Assembly (NCBI RefSeq): GCF_014164775.1
Contig: NZ_JACJGB010000002.1
Coordinates: forward strand, 310,001-374,000
Length of the DNA: 64,000 nucleotides
From: Tessaracoccus sp. MC1679
GTDB lineage: Bacteria > Actinomycetota > Actinomycetes > Propionibacteriales > Propionibacteriaceae
Direction of reading: 5' to 3'
The notes beneath the pieces were generated by a model. That model saw nothing but the letters and a program-made list of their open reading frames with translations, made no database searches and was not told the origin of the DNA. Positions within the stretch are counted from its first letter, which is position 1. Each line of letters starts with the position of its first letter. The translations under genes were made by a program, and so were the position numbers. Shown here piece by piece: positions 27,157 through 35,893 of this stretch.

Positions 27157-27954
27157 TCACCTCCCGACCGGGTGAGAGCTAAGGACGGCCGATTCGGAGC
27201 CGACAGGAGCATCTGAGGGCGCAACTGCGGGGTGGAAGGCGTCTCGCAGGATCAGGGCGACGCCCAGAATGATACTGACGATGCCGATCAGCTGCGCCTC
27301 GGTGAGGCCCAACAGGACGTGCGGGTTGATCCGGACGACCTCGGCGAGCAGGCGTGCCGCGCCGCTGAGCAGCAGGTAGGACCCGAACACGGCCAGCGGT
27401 CGCAGCCTGCGACCCAGCGCCCACAGGATGCCGGCGATCAGGAAGGCGCCGGCGGCCTCATACAGCTGGACGGGATGCACCGGCACGTCCACCGGCACCA
27501 CCCCGTTGGGGAACGCCATCCCCCAGGGCAGGTCGGTGGGTGTGCCGTACGTGCCGTCACCGGCGAGGAAGCAGCCGATCCGGCCGATGCCGTAGGCCAC
27601 CGAGAGCGGGGCCGCCATCGCGCCCGCCACCCGTCCAAGGGGGAGGTCGTGGCGTCGGGTCATCACGATCACCGCGATCGCCCCCGCGATCAGGCCGCCG
27701 TACCAGACGAACCCCGAGCCGCCGAACAGGTGCCAACTGAGGTTGTCCCAGTTCGCGATCAGGTAGTACACCTTGGCGCCGACGAATCCCCACACTGTCG
27801 CCCACAACGCGATCGAGTGCGCCAAGTCCTTGTCGTAGCCGATCCGCGTGAACGCTCGACCCAGCAGATACGCGCCGACCAGCAGCGCCAGCGCCTTACT
27901 CAGCCCATAGGACTGGATCCCTACACCAAATATCGAGAACACCTCAGGCCACAC
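27157..27954 (-). CDS. lgt: Prolipoprotein diacylglyceryl transferase (Lgt-like)
   Basis: A 265-residue membrane enzyme that transfers diacylglycerol from phosphatidylglycerol to the lipobox cysteine of prolipoproteins. Seven helices; the family motifs are visible: Y-G-G-L-I-A-G near residue 85 and Y-G-I-G-R-I-G-C-F-L-A-G-D near residue 121. First gene of an operon with two small metal-linked genes, under tandem-repeat promoter 5. The chromosome should have its own Lgt, so this is likely a second, stress-induced copy serving the island's lipoproteins (YVTN, CueP, DUF305, TlpA). That is inference. Confidence 0.88.
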   Translation of the reverse strand: MWPEVFSIFGVGIQSYGLSKALALLVGAYLLGRAFTRIGYDKDLAHSIALWATVWGFVGAKVYYLIANWDNLSWHLFGGSGFVWYGGLIAGAIAVIVMTRRHDLPLGRVAGAMAAPLSVAYGIGRIGCFLAGDGTYGTPTDLPWGMAFPNGVVPVDVPVHPVQLYEAAGAFLIAGILWALGRRLRPLAVFGSYLLLSGAARLLAEVVRINPHVLLGLTEAQLIGIVSIILGVALILRDAFHPAVAPSDAPVGSESAVLSSHPVGR

Positions 27955-28016
27955 AGCCCACTCCCATCGTCAAAGAAGTTCCAGGCGCACGACGTGACCG
28001 CGCGGCCTCAGTGCCC

Positions 28017-28071
28017 AGTCTGAACCGGTCACGTCAAGCAACGAGCAGGACCCGGACAAGGTTTGGTCAAG
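28017..28071 (-). promoter_or_regulatory. Tandem-repeat promoter 5 (lgt operon)
   Basis: On the minus strand: CTTGACC (28071-28065), aaac, CTTGTCC (28060-28054); -10 CAGACT from 28022, 32 bases on. Faces away from promoter 6, giving a divergent pair. Confidence 0.7.
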
Positions 28072-28120
28072 ATCCCCGTCCCCAGCCCGGACGAGGTGTC
28101 GCGGCCGTAAGGCCCGGAAA

Positions 28121-28176
28121 CTTGACCGAAGCCTGACCCCCTGACGGTGATCTCCGCACTAGAGCGTGCCTACCCT
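28121..28176 (+). promoter_or_regulatory. Tandem-repeat promoter 6 (ABC exporter)
   Basis: CTTGACC (28121-28127), gaag, CCTGACC (28132-28138); -10 TACCCT at 28171-28176, 33 bases on, followed directly by a CsoR-like operator. Confidence 0.78.
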
Positions 28177-28180
28177 GATG

Positions 28181-28199
28181 ACATACCCCTTGGGGGTGT
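28181..28199 (+). promoter_or_regulatory. CsoR-like operator, ABC exporter promoter
   Basis: ACATACCCCTTGGGGGTGT is a near-palindrome of the TACCCC..GGGGTA type bound by copper sensors of the CsoR family. It begins 43 bases after promoter 6 repeats and covers the expected transcription start. Confidence 0.7.
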
Positions 28200-28328
28200 C
28201 GTGGCGCCGCCACGGGTCACCCGACACACCACGGCTCGGGTCGTTGAGGAATGGGCCCTTGTGGCGGTCTGGCGAAGCCCACTGGCGGGTGCGTGAAAGT
28301 CACATGGGATTCGAAGGCGGTGATCGAC

Positions 28329-29000
28329 ATGGGTTCAAGCGGCGCCTCTTCTGATGGCGTTCGAGCGGACGTGGTCCTCGCGGGGACCGCGATCTCCAAG
28401 ACCTATCGTCAGGGGCTGTGGCCGTTCGTGCGGCGCAACCATGTGCTCGACGGTGTGTCACTGTCGCTGAGCCGCGGCGAGGTCGTCGGGCTGGTCGGGG
28501 AGAACGGATCGGGCAAATCGACGCTGATGCAGATCCTGGTCGGGGGGTTGGCAGCCGACGCCGGCGCCGTGGAGCTGCAGGGGGCCTTGGGGTACTGTCC
28601 GCAGCGTCCGGTGGTGTTCGAGCGCCTGACGCGCGATGAACATTTCGAGCTATTCGCGGTGGCCTACGGGATGAGCCGGGATGAGCGGCTCCGGGCGCAG
28701 GGAACCTTGTACGAGGAACTTGACTTTGGGCGATACGCGCACGAGCGGGCGGACCGGCTCTCCGGGGGCACCCTCGCGAAACTGAATCTTGCCCTGGCTC
28801 TGCTACCGGACCCGGCGGTCCTGCTGCTGGACGAGCCCTATGCCGGGTTCGATTGGGACACCTATCTTCGGTTCTGGGAGCTCGTCGCGCGCGGGCGCTC
28901 ATCCGGGCGGGCAGTGCTGGTGATCAGTCATTTCATCGCCGACGAGGCGCGGTTCGACCGCATCATCGAACTGCGTGACGGGAAGGCGACCCCGAAATGA
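28329..29000 (+). CDS. ABC transporter ATP-binding protein, copper-regulated
   Basis: About 223-residue ATPase. Walker A G-E-N-G-S-G-K-S-T; signature L-S-G-G-T instead of the usual LSGGQ; Walker B L-L-L-D-E-P-Y-A-G-F-D; switch His in V-I-S-H. It belongs to the exporter class partnered by ABC-2 permeases. Start ATG 28329 is the best of several in-frame options (GTG 28320 also has AAGG upstream). Overlaps the permease by four bases. The double copper control of its promoter suggests a role in copper stress; the substrate is unknown. Confidence 0.82.
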   Translation: MGSSGASSDGVRADVVLAGTAISKTYRQGLWPFVRRNHVLDGVSLSLSRGEVVGLVGENGSGKSTLMQILVGGLAADAGAVELQGALGYCPQRPVVFERLTRDEHFELFAVAYGMSRDERLRAQGTLYEELDFGRYAHERADRLSGGTLAKLNLALALLPDPAVLLLDEPYAGFDWDTYLRFWELVARGRSSGRAVLVISHFIADEARFDRIIELRDGKATPK

Positions 29001-30541
29001 CCGCGGTCGGGGTGCTGACCCGCCGATTCCTCCTGGACTACGGCCGCAACCCGGTGAACCTGGTGGTCCTGATTCTGATCCCGGTCGTGTTCGTGTGGGT
29101 GGCCGCGGAACCGATGGCCGATGCCGCGAAACTGCTGGGCGGCACTGGCCGGGCAGTCGAGACCGCGACCACCGGCTGGGCCGCCGCGTTCCTGGCGGCG
29201 CTGGCGATGTTCTTCCAGGTTGGCCAGGCGAGATCGGCGGACCGTCGTCTGGTCCTGGCGGGCCTCCCCGCCCCAGCCCTCGTTGTCGCCAGAATGTCGA
29301 CCGGCCTGCTGATCGCTGCACTGGCCTCCACAGCGGCCCTGGCGACGCTGTTCCTGCGCACCGCAGTGGACGAGCCGCTCCGCGTCGCGGCCGGGACGAT
29401 GATGTTCGCCGTCATCTACGTCGGGATCGGCGCCGCGGTCGGATCGGTCGTCACGGACCAGGTCAACGGCACGGTGGTGATCCTGCTCGTCTGGATCCTC
29501 GACGTGTTCTTCGGACCGGCGCTCACCTCGCCCGACCGGGTGCAGATCACCCGCTGGATGCCCACCCACTTCGTCACACTGTGGATGGTGGACCTGCCCT
29601 TGGGCCATGGGGGAAACCTCGGCGACCTCGCCATCGCACTGGTGTGGGTCGGCGGAGCCCTCCTGTCGAGCGGACTGCTCCTGACGCGCGCGACACGCAA
29701 CGCTCGGCACCCGGACGGCTCGCATCGACCGGGCTGGGCGGGGCAAGTCGGGAAGAGCTTCCGGATGGGGATGCGACAGTACCGACGCAACCCAGCCCTC
29801 TGGGTCCTCCTCGTAACGGTGCCGGTGATCTTCATCTGGCTGTCGAAACTGATCACCGAAGAGCGGTTCTCCGTGATGCGGGTGATCGACGGCGGGCAGG
29901 AGGTCGACATGCGGTTCTGGCTGCCCGACACGCACACCGGAACCATGGCGCCGATCGCGGTGGCCTCGCTGGCCGCCGTGGCTGGGCTGTTCATCGCCCT
30001 CAACAACCGTGATGGGGATCGCCGCCTGGTCCAGGCCGGGATGCGCCGATCCGCACTGCTGGTCGGCCGCATCAAGGAGGTCGCAGCCGCGGTCCTCGTC
30101 GCAGCGGCCGCATCCCTGACAATCACGGCCATGGTGTTCACGGCCCGTCAATGGGCGGGATTCATCGCCGGCACCTTACTGATCGGAGCCGTCTACGCAC
30201 TGCTGGGGATGTGCCTCGGATTCCTCCTTGGACGCGTCACGGGAGTACTGATCGCATTCGTCATCCCTTTCCTGGATCTCGGTATCACGCAGAGCCCGAT
30301 GCTGCGGCTGGAACCACCCGGCGCCGCAGCGTTCCTCCCGGGCTACGGGCCCTACCGCGTCCTCATCGACACCGGCCTCACCGACACCTTCGACGAAACG
30401 GGGGGCCTCCTCATCGCCGCGGTCTGGATCCTCGGGCTCACTTCAGTCGTCGTGGTCATGTTCAGCACCCGCACAAGCACCACAAAACCGGTGCCCATAG
30501 GAAGCACGCGCGGCCCGACCCCGGTCTTGTCGGGATCTTGA
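28997..30541 (+). CDS. ABC-2 type permease (duplicated, 514 residues)
   Basis: A membrane protein of about twelve helices in two similar halves. The first begins L-L-D-Y-G-R-N-P-V-N-L-V-V-L and the second R-Q-Y-R-R-N-P-A-L-W-V-L-L; each half starts with a short amphipathic helix and R-N-P before helix 1. This is the ABC-2 exporter fold, with two permease units fused in one chain. A large soluble loop follows the first helix of each half. The last codons overlap promoter 7. It pairs with the preceding ATPase; cargo could be a copper-binding metabolite or lipid, but nothing in the sequence shows it. Confidence 0.75.
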   Translation: MTAVGVLTRRFLLDYGRNPVNLVVLILIPVVFVWVAAEPMADAAKLLGGTGRAVETATTGWAAAFLAALAMFFQVGQARSADRRLVLAGLPAPALVVARMSTGLLIAALASTAALATLFLRTAVDEPLRVAAGTMMFAVIYVGIGAAVGSVVTDQVNGTVVILLVWILDVFFGPALTSPDRVQITRWMPTHFVTLWMVDLPLGHGGNLGDLAIALVWVGGALLSSGLLLTRATRNARHPDGSHRPGWAGQVGKSFRMGMRQYRRNPALWVLLVTVPVIFIWLSKLITEERFSVMRVIDGGQEVDMRFWLPDTHTGTMAPIAVASLAAVAGLFIALNNRDGDRRLVQAGMRRSALLVGRIKEVAAAVLVAAAASLTITAMVFTARQWAGFIAGTLLIGAVYALLGMCLGFLLGRVTGVLIAFVIPFLDLGITQSPMLRLEPPGAAAFLPGYGPYRVLIDTGLTDTFDETGGLLIAAVWILGLTSVVVVMFSTRTSTTKPVPIGSTRGPTPVLSGS

Positions 30542-30581
30542 CCACACCCAGACCAGTCCCGGACACAGCCCGGGGCACCAT
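30526..30581 (+). promoter_or_regulatory. Tandem-repeat promoter 7 (CopZ-like gene, copy A)
   Basis: CTTGTCG (30526-30532), ggat, CTTGACC (30537-30543); -10-like CACCAT at 30576, 33 bases on. Lies across the permease stop codon. Confidence 0.65.
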
Positions 30582-30627
30582 CGACCTGGACACGCGAAAC
30601 CGACCAGAGAAGAGAGGGTGATTCGAC

Positions 30628-30903
30628 GTGACGACGATGACACAGACCACCTACGGGGTGCGCGGACTCAGCTGCTGGCGCTGCATGATCAGCGCCGTCG
30701 ACGCAGTCCGCGCCCTACCCGGGGTGCACACCGTCGCCCTGGATCTGGAGCCGCACGGCGAGTCGCTGCTGACCCTGGCCCCGGCCGGAGCCGTGACCTG
30801 CGACCAGGTCCGAGCCACCCTCGACCGCTCCGGATTCGAGCTGACCCGACGCCTGCGCCGCCCCCGCCCCGGGGTCCGACACCGCTCCACGCCGCCTCTG
30901 TGA
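30628..30903 (+). CDS. CopZ-like heavy-metal-associated domain protein (copy A)
   Basis: A 91-residue protein with one HMA-type ferredoxin-like domain. The metal motif is G-L-S-C-W-R-C followed by [14 protein letters not shown], matching the GMxCxxC...GV pattern of copper chaperones. An Arg/Pro-rich tail of about 20 residues follows. GTG start with AGAGGG upstream. Likely delivers Cu(I) to the P1B ATPases. A close paralogue lies at 35894. Confidence 0.8.
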   Translation: MTTMTQTTYGVRGLSCWRCMISAVDAVRALPGVHTVALDLEPHGESLLTLAPAGAVTCDQVRATLDRSGFELTRRLRRPRPGVRHRSTPPL

Positions 30904-30919
30904 GCGGTGGCCCGGAAAT

Positions 30920-30975
30920 CTTGACCGAAGCCTGACCCCCCCTGGGTCGTTTCCGAACCTTCCCGGGTCTACCCT
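30920..30975 (+). promoter_or_regulatory. Tandem-repeat promoter 8
   Basis: CTTGACC (30920-30926), gaag, CCTGACC (30931-30937); -10 TACCCT at 30970, 33 bases on. A duplicate of promoter 10, now driving the GAPDH and CPD-ATPase genes. Confidence 0.78.
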
Positions 30976-30980
30976 CGACA

Positions 30981-30997
30981 TATACCCCCCCAGGGTA
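30981..30997 (+). promoter_or_regulatory. CsoR-like operator, copy A
   Basis: TATACCCCCCCAGGGTA, 44 bases after the end of promoter 8 repeats and just past its -10; identical to the site at 36254. Confidence 0.7.
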
Positions 30998-31030
30998 ATG
31001 GGTGGGAGTCGAGAAGAAGTGGAGATTGTG

Positions 31031-31084
31031 ATGCTCTGGCTGGTCATAGGTGGGGCGGTGGGGCCTTCTCGTCCACCACCGTAG
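31031..31084 (+). pseudogene. Truncated copA start (17 codons)
   Basis: The first ten codons equal the start of the ATPase at 36304 ([10 protein letters not shown]). The sequence then diverges and hits a stop at 31082. It is the broken edge of duplication copy A. With its own ribosome site it could act as a short leader in front of the GAPDH gene. Confidence 0.7.
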
Positions 31085-31215
31085 TGAGCTGGTCACCATC
31101 ATCGGCAGCCAAGGAGTTGCCGATAGCGCGCCGCCTGACCCTCACCGGCCGAACCCATCGACCACGACCCAAGATTCAGAGAACACACGACACGAAACAA
31201 GCACTGGAGGCTGTT

Positions 31216-32271
31216 ATGAATATCAAGGTTGCCGTCAACGGCTACGGAGTGATCGGCAAGCGGGTCGCCGACGCCGTCCGGGCAATGCCGGACATGGACC
31301 TCGTCGGGGTGGCGGACATCGCCACGGACTGGCACGTACGGACTGCAGCCGGGCTCGGCATAGATGTGTTCGCGGCCACCCACGACGCGCGCACCGCGAT
31401 GCAGTCGGCCGGGGTGCCCCTGGCTGGGACACTGCCTGATCTGCTCGACCAAGTGGACGTGGTCGTGGATACCACCCCGAAGAAGGTCGCCGCCACCAAC
31501 CTGCAGGCCTACCGGGCCGCCCAAGTCAAGGCCGTATTCCAGGGTGGGGAGTCCCATGCCACCACCGGGCATTCCTTTGTCGCCCAGGCCAACTACGCCA
31601 CCGCGCTCGGCCGGGACTCCACCCGGGTGGTGTCCTGCAACACCACCAGCATCGTGCGCGTCCTCGGCGCGTTGCAGGACGCCGACCTCCTCGCCCGCGC
31701 CCGCGGGGTGCTCATCCGCCGGGCCACCGACCCGGGCGAGTCTCACCATGGCGGCATCATGAACACCATGGTCCCCGAGGGATCCATCCCGTCCCACCAG
31801 GGCCCCGACGCCCGTACAGTCCTGCCCAACCTGGATGTGGTGACCATGGCGGCGAAGGCCGCCCACACCCAGACACACAACCACTACTGGACCCTGCAGC
31901 TGAACCGACCGGCCAGCCGCGAGGAGGTCCTAGAGGCGCTGCGGGCCGCACCCCGGATTGCATTCATCCGGATGGCCGACGGTCTCACTGCCCTGAACAC
32001 AACGGTCGAACTTATGCGCGACCTGGGCCGGCCGCGGGGGGACATGTGGGAGGTCGCCCTGTGGGAAGACGTCCTGACCGTCGAGGGAGACGAGGCCTAC
32101 CTCACCTATCAGGTCTACAACGAGGCCATCGTCGTCCCCGAGACCATCGATGCCATACGCGCACTGGCCGGCACCGTGACCGACGGCTCCACCTCGATCA
32201 AAATGACGGACGAGGCCCTGGGGATGCGCCGGGAGTTCCTTCCCGCCCCGGTCCGGGCGACGACGGCCTGA
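31216..32271 (+). CDS. Type II (archaeal-type) glyceraldehyde-3-phosphate dehydrogenase
   Basis: A 351-residue NAD(P)-dependent oxidoreductase of the archaeal class. Rossmann start V-N-G-Y-G-V-I-G-K-R; catalytic Cys141 in V-V-S-C-N-T-T-S-I-V-R; H-T-Q-T-H further on. It oxidises glyceraldehyde-3-phosphate to 1,3-bisphosphoglycerate. ACTGGAGG precedes the ATG. It sits between a copper-controlled promoter and a copper-type ATPase. Since Cu(I) inactivates ordinary GAPDH, a spare enzyme for copper stress is a reasonable inference. A role in arsenate detoxification (as with ArsJ) is the main alternative, but no ArsJ is present. Confidence 0.85.
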   Translation: MNIKVAVNGYGVIGKRVADAVRAMPDMDLVGVADIATDWHVRTAAGLGIDVFAATHDARTAMQSAGVPLAGTLPDLLDQVDVVVDTTPKKVAATNLQAYRAAQVKAVFQGGESHATTGHSFVAQANYATALGRDSTRVVSCNTTSIVRVLGALQDADLLARARGVLIRRATDPGESHHGGIMNTMVPEGSIPSHQGPDARTVLPNLDVVTMAAKAAHTQTHNHYWTLQLNRPASREEVLEALRAAPRIAFIRMADGLTALNTTVELMRDLGRPRGDMWEVALWEDVLTVEGDEAYLTYQVYNEAIVVPETIDAIRALAGTVTDGSTSIKMTDEALGMRREFLPAPVRATTA

Positions 32272-32352
32272 GCCCCGACGGACGGGCAGGCATCCGCCGA
32301 GCCCGTCGGCGCACGACCTGTCGGCCAAGCGGCCTGAAAGGAAGACCCGATC

Positions 32353-34758
32353 ATGAAGAGTCAAACCACGGTCCTGGAGGCCGGTGGCCTGCACTGGGCC
32401 ACCTCGGAATCAGTGATCGAGAAGACGTTACTAGGGGTACCCGGCGTGCTGGCCGTCGAGGCCAGCGCTGTCTCCCAGACCGCGACGGTCACCTACGACC
32501 CGAACCAGACCTCGGTCGCCCAACTGGTCGGCTGGGTCAACGACTGCGGCTACCACTGCACCGGGCAGTCGGTACCTAGCCACATCTGCCACACCATGGC
32601 GGAACCGGTCTCGACCGACCCCCACATCGGCCACGAACGGCACACCGGCCACGGGGGTGGGGATGAGGCTGGCGGATCCGCGCAGGCGGTGATGGGCCAC
32701 GGCGGGCATGGTGGGTCGATGGTGGACATGGTGCGAGACATGCGCAACCGTCTCCTGGTCGCCGCGGTCCTGTCGGTGGTCATCTTGTTCTGGTCGCCGA
32801 TCGGGCGGGAGGTCCTGGGGTTCACCGTGCCGGCACCCTTCGGGCTACGCGACGACGTCTTCTCTCTGATCTTGTCCCTGCCGGTGGTGTTCTACTCGGC
32901 GTGGATCTTCTTCGACGGGGCCTTCCGGGCGCTCCGCGCGAGGACGCTGGACATGATGGTCCTGGTGGCGGTCGCGGTCGGGGCAGGCTGGTTGTACAGC
33001 CTGGTGGTCACGTTCACCGGCGGGGGTGAGGTCTTCTACGAAGCCGCCACGGTCCTGACCACCTTCGTCCTGCTCGGGCACTGGCTGGAGATGCGGGCCC
33101 GTGGCGGCGCGAACGACGCTGTGCGCACGCTGCTCGAACTCGCGCCCTCCCAGGCAGTCGTGCTCCGGGACGGTCAGCCCGTGGAGGTCCCGACCTCCGA
33201 AGTCGTCACCGGTGACCTGCTACTGGTACGGCCGGGGGCGAAGATCCCAGTCGATGCGGTGGTGGAGGAGGGGGAGTCCGAAGTCGACGAGTCGATGGTG
33301 ACCGGAGAGTCCATGCCGGTGGAGAAGGCGCCCGGCGCGGACGTGATCGGTGCCTCGATCAACACCACCGGCACCTTGCGTGTCCGCGCCGCGAGAGTCG
33401 GCGCGGACACCGCGTTGGCGCAGATCGTCAAGATGGTTCAGGAGGCCCAGAACTCCAAGGCCCCGGGCCAGCGCCTGGCCGACCGGGCCGCGTTCTGGCT
33501 GGTGTTCGTCGCCCTCATCGGGGGCACCGTCACCTTCGCGGTATGGATGCTCGCCGGCGTCGGCGTGGCACAGGCGATGCTCTTCGCCATCACCGTCGTG
33601 GTGATCACATGCCCCGACGCTCTCGGTCTGGCGACCCCGACTGCGATCATGGTCGGTACCGGGATGGGCGCCAAGCGGGGAGTGTTGTTCAAGAACGCCA
33701 CCGCCCTCGAGGGGATGGCGAGGATCGACACGGTGGTGATGGACAAGACGGGCACCCTGACCAAGGGGGAGCCTGAGGTCACCGACGTTGTCGCGGCGGG
33801 GATGGGCGAGGATGAGATGCTGGCCTTGGTCGCTGCCGTCGAACGTGAGTCTGAACACCCCCTGGCCCGCGCCATCGACCGCCGAGCCGCCGAGCGCGGC
33901 GTGCCCGTGCTCTCCGTGAGCGAGTTCCTCAACGTCCCGGGCCACGGCGCAACCGCCACCGTCGACGGCCGACGTGTCCTGGTGGGAAACCTCCGCCTGA
34001 TGGTCCGGGAGAACGTCGACCTCGGCGACCTGGCCGTGAGCCGTGACGAGTTGGCCGCATCGGGGCGCACCGCGGTGCTCGTCGCGGTGGATGGGCGCGC
34101 GGTTGGTGTCATCGCATTGGCCGACGCCGCGCGGGACACTGCTGCTGCCGCTGTCGCCGCCCTGCACGAGTCCGGGATCGAGGTCGTCATGCTGACCGGC
34201 GACAACGAGGCCACCGCTCTACGTATCGCTGACCAGCTCGGCATCGACACCGTCATCGCCGAGGTTCTGCCCGGGGACAAGGCGAACAAGATCGCCGAGT
34301 TGCAGCAGTCCGGAAAGACGGTCGCGATGGTGGGTGATGGCGTCAACGACGCGCCTGCGTTGGCCCAGGCCGACATCGGTATCGCGATTGGTGCCGGGAC
34401 GGACGTGGCCATCGAGACCGCGGACATCGTCCTGATGCGCTCCGATCCTTTGGACGTCTCCGTCGCACTGCGCATCGGCAAGGGAACCGTACGCAAGGAG
34501 CGTCAGAACCTGGCCTGGGCCATCGGCTACAACGTCATCGCGCTGCCGATCGCCGCCGGGGTGTTTTACCCCGCTTTCGGCCTGATGCTGCGCCCAGAGA
34601 TCGCCGCCCTCTCGATGTCGGGCTCCACGGTCATCGTCACCGTCAATGCCCTCCTGCTCAAACAGCTCAGGCTGCCCGCGCAGCAGGCCCCGGCCGCGCC
34701 GCAAGGCCAGGCCCGGGAGCCGGAGCCCACCGCTCCAGTGCCGTCCGGCATCCGCTGA
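32353..34758 (+). CDS. P1B-type copper ATPase with CPD motif and His-rich N-terminus
   Basis: An 801-residue metal ATPase. The N-terminal HMA fold (1-75) has lost its CxxC: G-L-H-W-A-T-S-E replaces GMTCxxC. A His-rich linker follows ([11 protein letters not shown] and M-G-H-G-G-H-G-G). The transport motif is Cys420-Pro421-Asp422 ([13 protein letters not shown]) rather than CPC or CPH. Other motifs are intact: T-G-E-S, phospho-Asp464 in [21 protein letters not shown]. The His-rich N-terminus resembles the CopB group, which prefers Cu2+ or Ag+; the CPD ligand set implies a shifted specificity. Confidence 0.88.
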   Translation: MKSQTTVLEAGGLHWATSESVIEKTLLGVPGVLAVEASAVSQTATVTYDPNQTSVAQLVGWVNDCGYHCTGQSVPSHICHTMAEPVSTDPHIGHERHTGHGGGDEAGGSAQAVMGHGGHGGSMVDMVRDMRNRLLVAAVLSVVILFWSPIGREVLGFTVPAPFGLRDDVFSLILSLPVVFYSAWIFFDGAFRALRARTLDMMVLVAVAVGAGWLYSLVVTFTGGGEVFYEAATVLTTFVLLGHWLEMRARGGANDAVRTLLELAPSQAVVLRDGQPVEVPTSEVVTGDLLLVRPGAKIPVDAVVEEGESEVDESMVTGESMPVEKAPGADVIGASINTTGTLRVRAARVGADTALAQIVKMVQEAQNSKAPGQRLADRAAFWLVFVALIGGTVTFAVWMLAGVGVAQAMLFAITVVVITCPDALGLATPTAIMVGTGMGAKRGVLFKNATALEGMARIDTVVMDKTGTLTKGEPEVTDVVAAGMGEDEMLALVAAVERESEHPLARAIDRRAAERGVPVLSVSEFLNVPGHGATATVDGRRVLVGNLRLMVRENVDLGDLAVSRDELAASGRTAVLVAVDGRAVGVIALADAARDTAAAAVAALHESGIEVVMLTGDNEATALRIADQLGIDTVIAEVLPGDKANKIAELQQSGKTVAMVGDGVNDAPALAQADIGIAIGAGTDVAIETADIVLMRSDPLDVSVALRIGKGTVRKERQNLAWAIGYNVIALPIAAGVFYPAFGLMLRPEIAALSMSGSTVIVTVNALLLKQLRLPAQQAPAAPQGQAREPEPTAPVPSGIR

Positions 34759-34771
34759 CCGGGGGGTGGGC

Positions 34772-35716
34772 GTGGACGACCCTGTTGGCCTCACCGCTTC
34801 GGCGACGGGAGCGGGGACCGAAGAAACCCGGCGGCCGAAGGCGTTGCGGATGCTGTGGATCACAGCGGCCTGGGGGGCGTGCTTCGTGGCGATCGAGTGG
34901 GGGCTCCGCGACGCCCCCCTCCTGTGGTTCGCCGCGCTGCGGGCCCTCATCGCCGGGGCGGCCCTGTTGGCCCTCGGCGCCGCCTTGCACCGCCCTGTCC
35001 CCCGTGGCTGGCGCGCCTGGGGACTCATCACGGTCCTAGGCCTGGTCAACGTCACAGTGGCATTCGCCGCGATGTTCGGCGGGGTCGCCGGCGGCGCGAC
35101 CGGGACCGCCGCGGTGCTGGCCAACGCCCAGCCCCTGCTGATCCTCCTCCCCGCCTGGTATTTCTACGGCGAGAGGCTCTCCCCCCGGACTTCGGCCGCC
35201 CTGGTCGTCGGCTTCGCCGGGCTGGTCGCCGTTGCGCTGCCCGGTGGCGGGGGCAGCGGGGCGGCATTGTCGCTCCTGTCAGCCGCCGCCGTGACCGCCG
35301 GCACCCTGCTCTCCCGGCGGCTGACCGGGCTGGATCTGGTCACGGCCACCGCGTGGCACCTGCTGATTGGCGCGGCTGGACTGATGATGCTCGCCGCGGC
35401 CGTGGAGGGCCCGCCGGTGATCCTATGGAGTCCCCGCTTCACCCTCTCGCTGGCGTTCCTGGCCCTTGTTGGTACCGCAGCGACGACCATGGCGTGGTTC
35501 GCCGAGGCGCGCCGCAGCCGGCTCGACACGTTGACGGCGTGGACGTTCCTGACTCCGGTCCTTGGTATCGCGTTGGCCTCCGTCGCACTGGGCGAGCGAC
35601 CGGGCGGATGGACCGCCGCCGGGCTCCTCGCTGTGCTGGCGGCCATGTGGATCGCTCTTCGACCACCTCACCGGCCCCCCACGCACCCGACGGCTGTCGG
35701 CCCCGCCGACTGGTGA
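34772..35716 (+). CDS. EamA/DMT-family transporter
   Basis: A roughly 314-residue protein with ten membrane helices in two EamA repeats (W-G-A-C-F-V-A-I-E-W near the start; A-W-T-F-L-T-P-V-L-G-I-A in the second half), typical of drug/metabolite exporters. The start is uncertain: GTG 34772 or 34766, or ATG 34850 at the first helix. It lies 13 bases after the ATPase stop and presumably shares its transcript. The substrate is unknown. Confidence 0.75.
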   Translation: MDDPVGLTASATGAGTEETRRPKALRMLWITAAWGACFVAIEWGLRDAPLLWFAALRALIAGAALLALGAALHRPVPRGWRAWGLITVLGLVNVTVAFAAMFGGVAGGATGTAAVLANAQPLLILLPAWYFYGERLSPRTSAALVVGFAGLVAVALPGGGGSGAALSLLSAAAVTAGTLLSRRLTGLDLVTATAWHLLIGAAGLMMLAAAVEGPPVILWSPRFTLSLAFLALVGTAATTMAWFAEARRSRLDTLTAWTFLTPVLGIALASVALGERPGGWTAAGLLAVLAAMWIALRPPHRPPTHPTAVGPADW

Positions 35717-35726
35717 GCCACACGGC

Positions 35727-35775
35727 CGGTCACCTGAGCAACGAGTAGGACCCGGACAGGGTGCAGTGAAGATCC
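35727..35775. repeat. Decayed copy of the lgt promoter region
   Basis: These 49 bases closely match 28026-28075, the control region of the leftward lgt operon, including a degenerate minus-strand repeat pair. No leftward gene uses it here. Confidence 0.6.
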
Positions 35776-35791
35776 GACCACCTGGCCGGGT

Positions 35792-35847
35792 CTTGTCGGG
35801 ATCTTGACCCCACCCAGACCGGTTCCCGACATCGCGGGGGGCACCAT
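35792..35847 (+). promoter_or_regulatory. Tandem-repeat promoter 9 (CopZ-like gene, copy B)
   Basis: CTTGTCG (35792-35798), ggat, CTTGACC (35803-35809); -10-like CACCAT at 35842, 33 bases on. Confidence 0.65.
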
Positions 35848-35893
35848 CGAACATGGACACGCGAAACCGACCAGGAAGAGAGGGTGATTCGAC

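Larger units (their letters stand above)
30526..31061 (+). repeat. Segmental duplication, copy A
   Basis: About 536 bp closely similar to 35792-36334: promoter, CopZ-like gene, second promoter, CsoR operator and the first ten codons of the copA frame. Similarity stops within the copA N-terminus at 31061, after which unrelated sequence follows. Confidence 0.9.
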
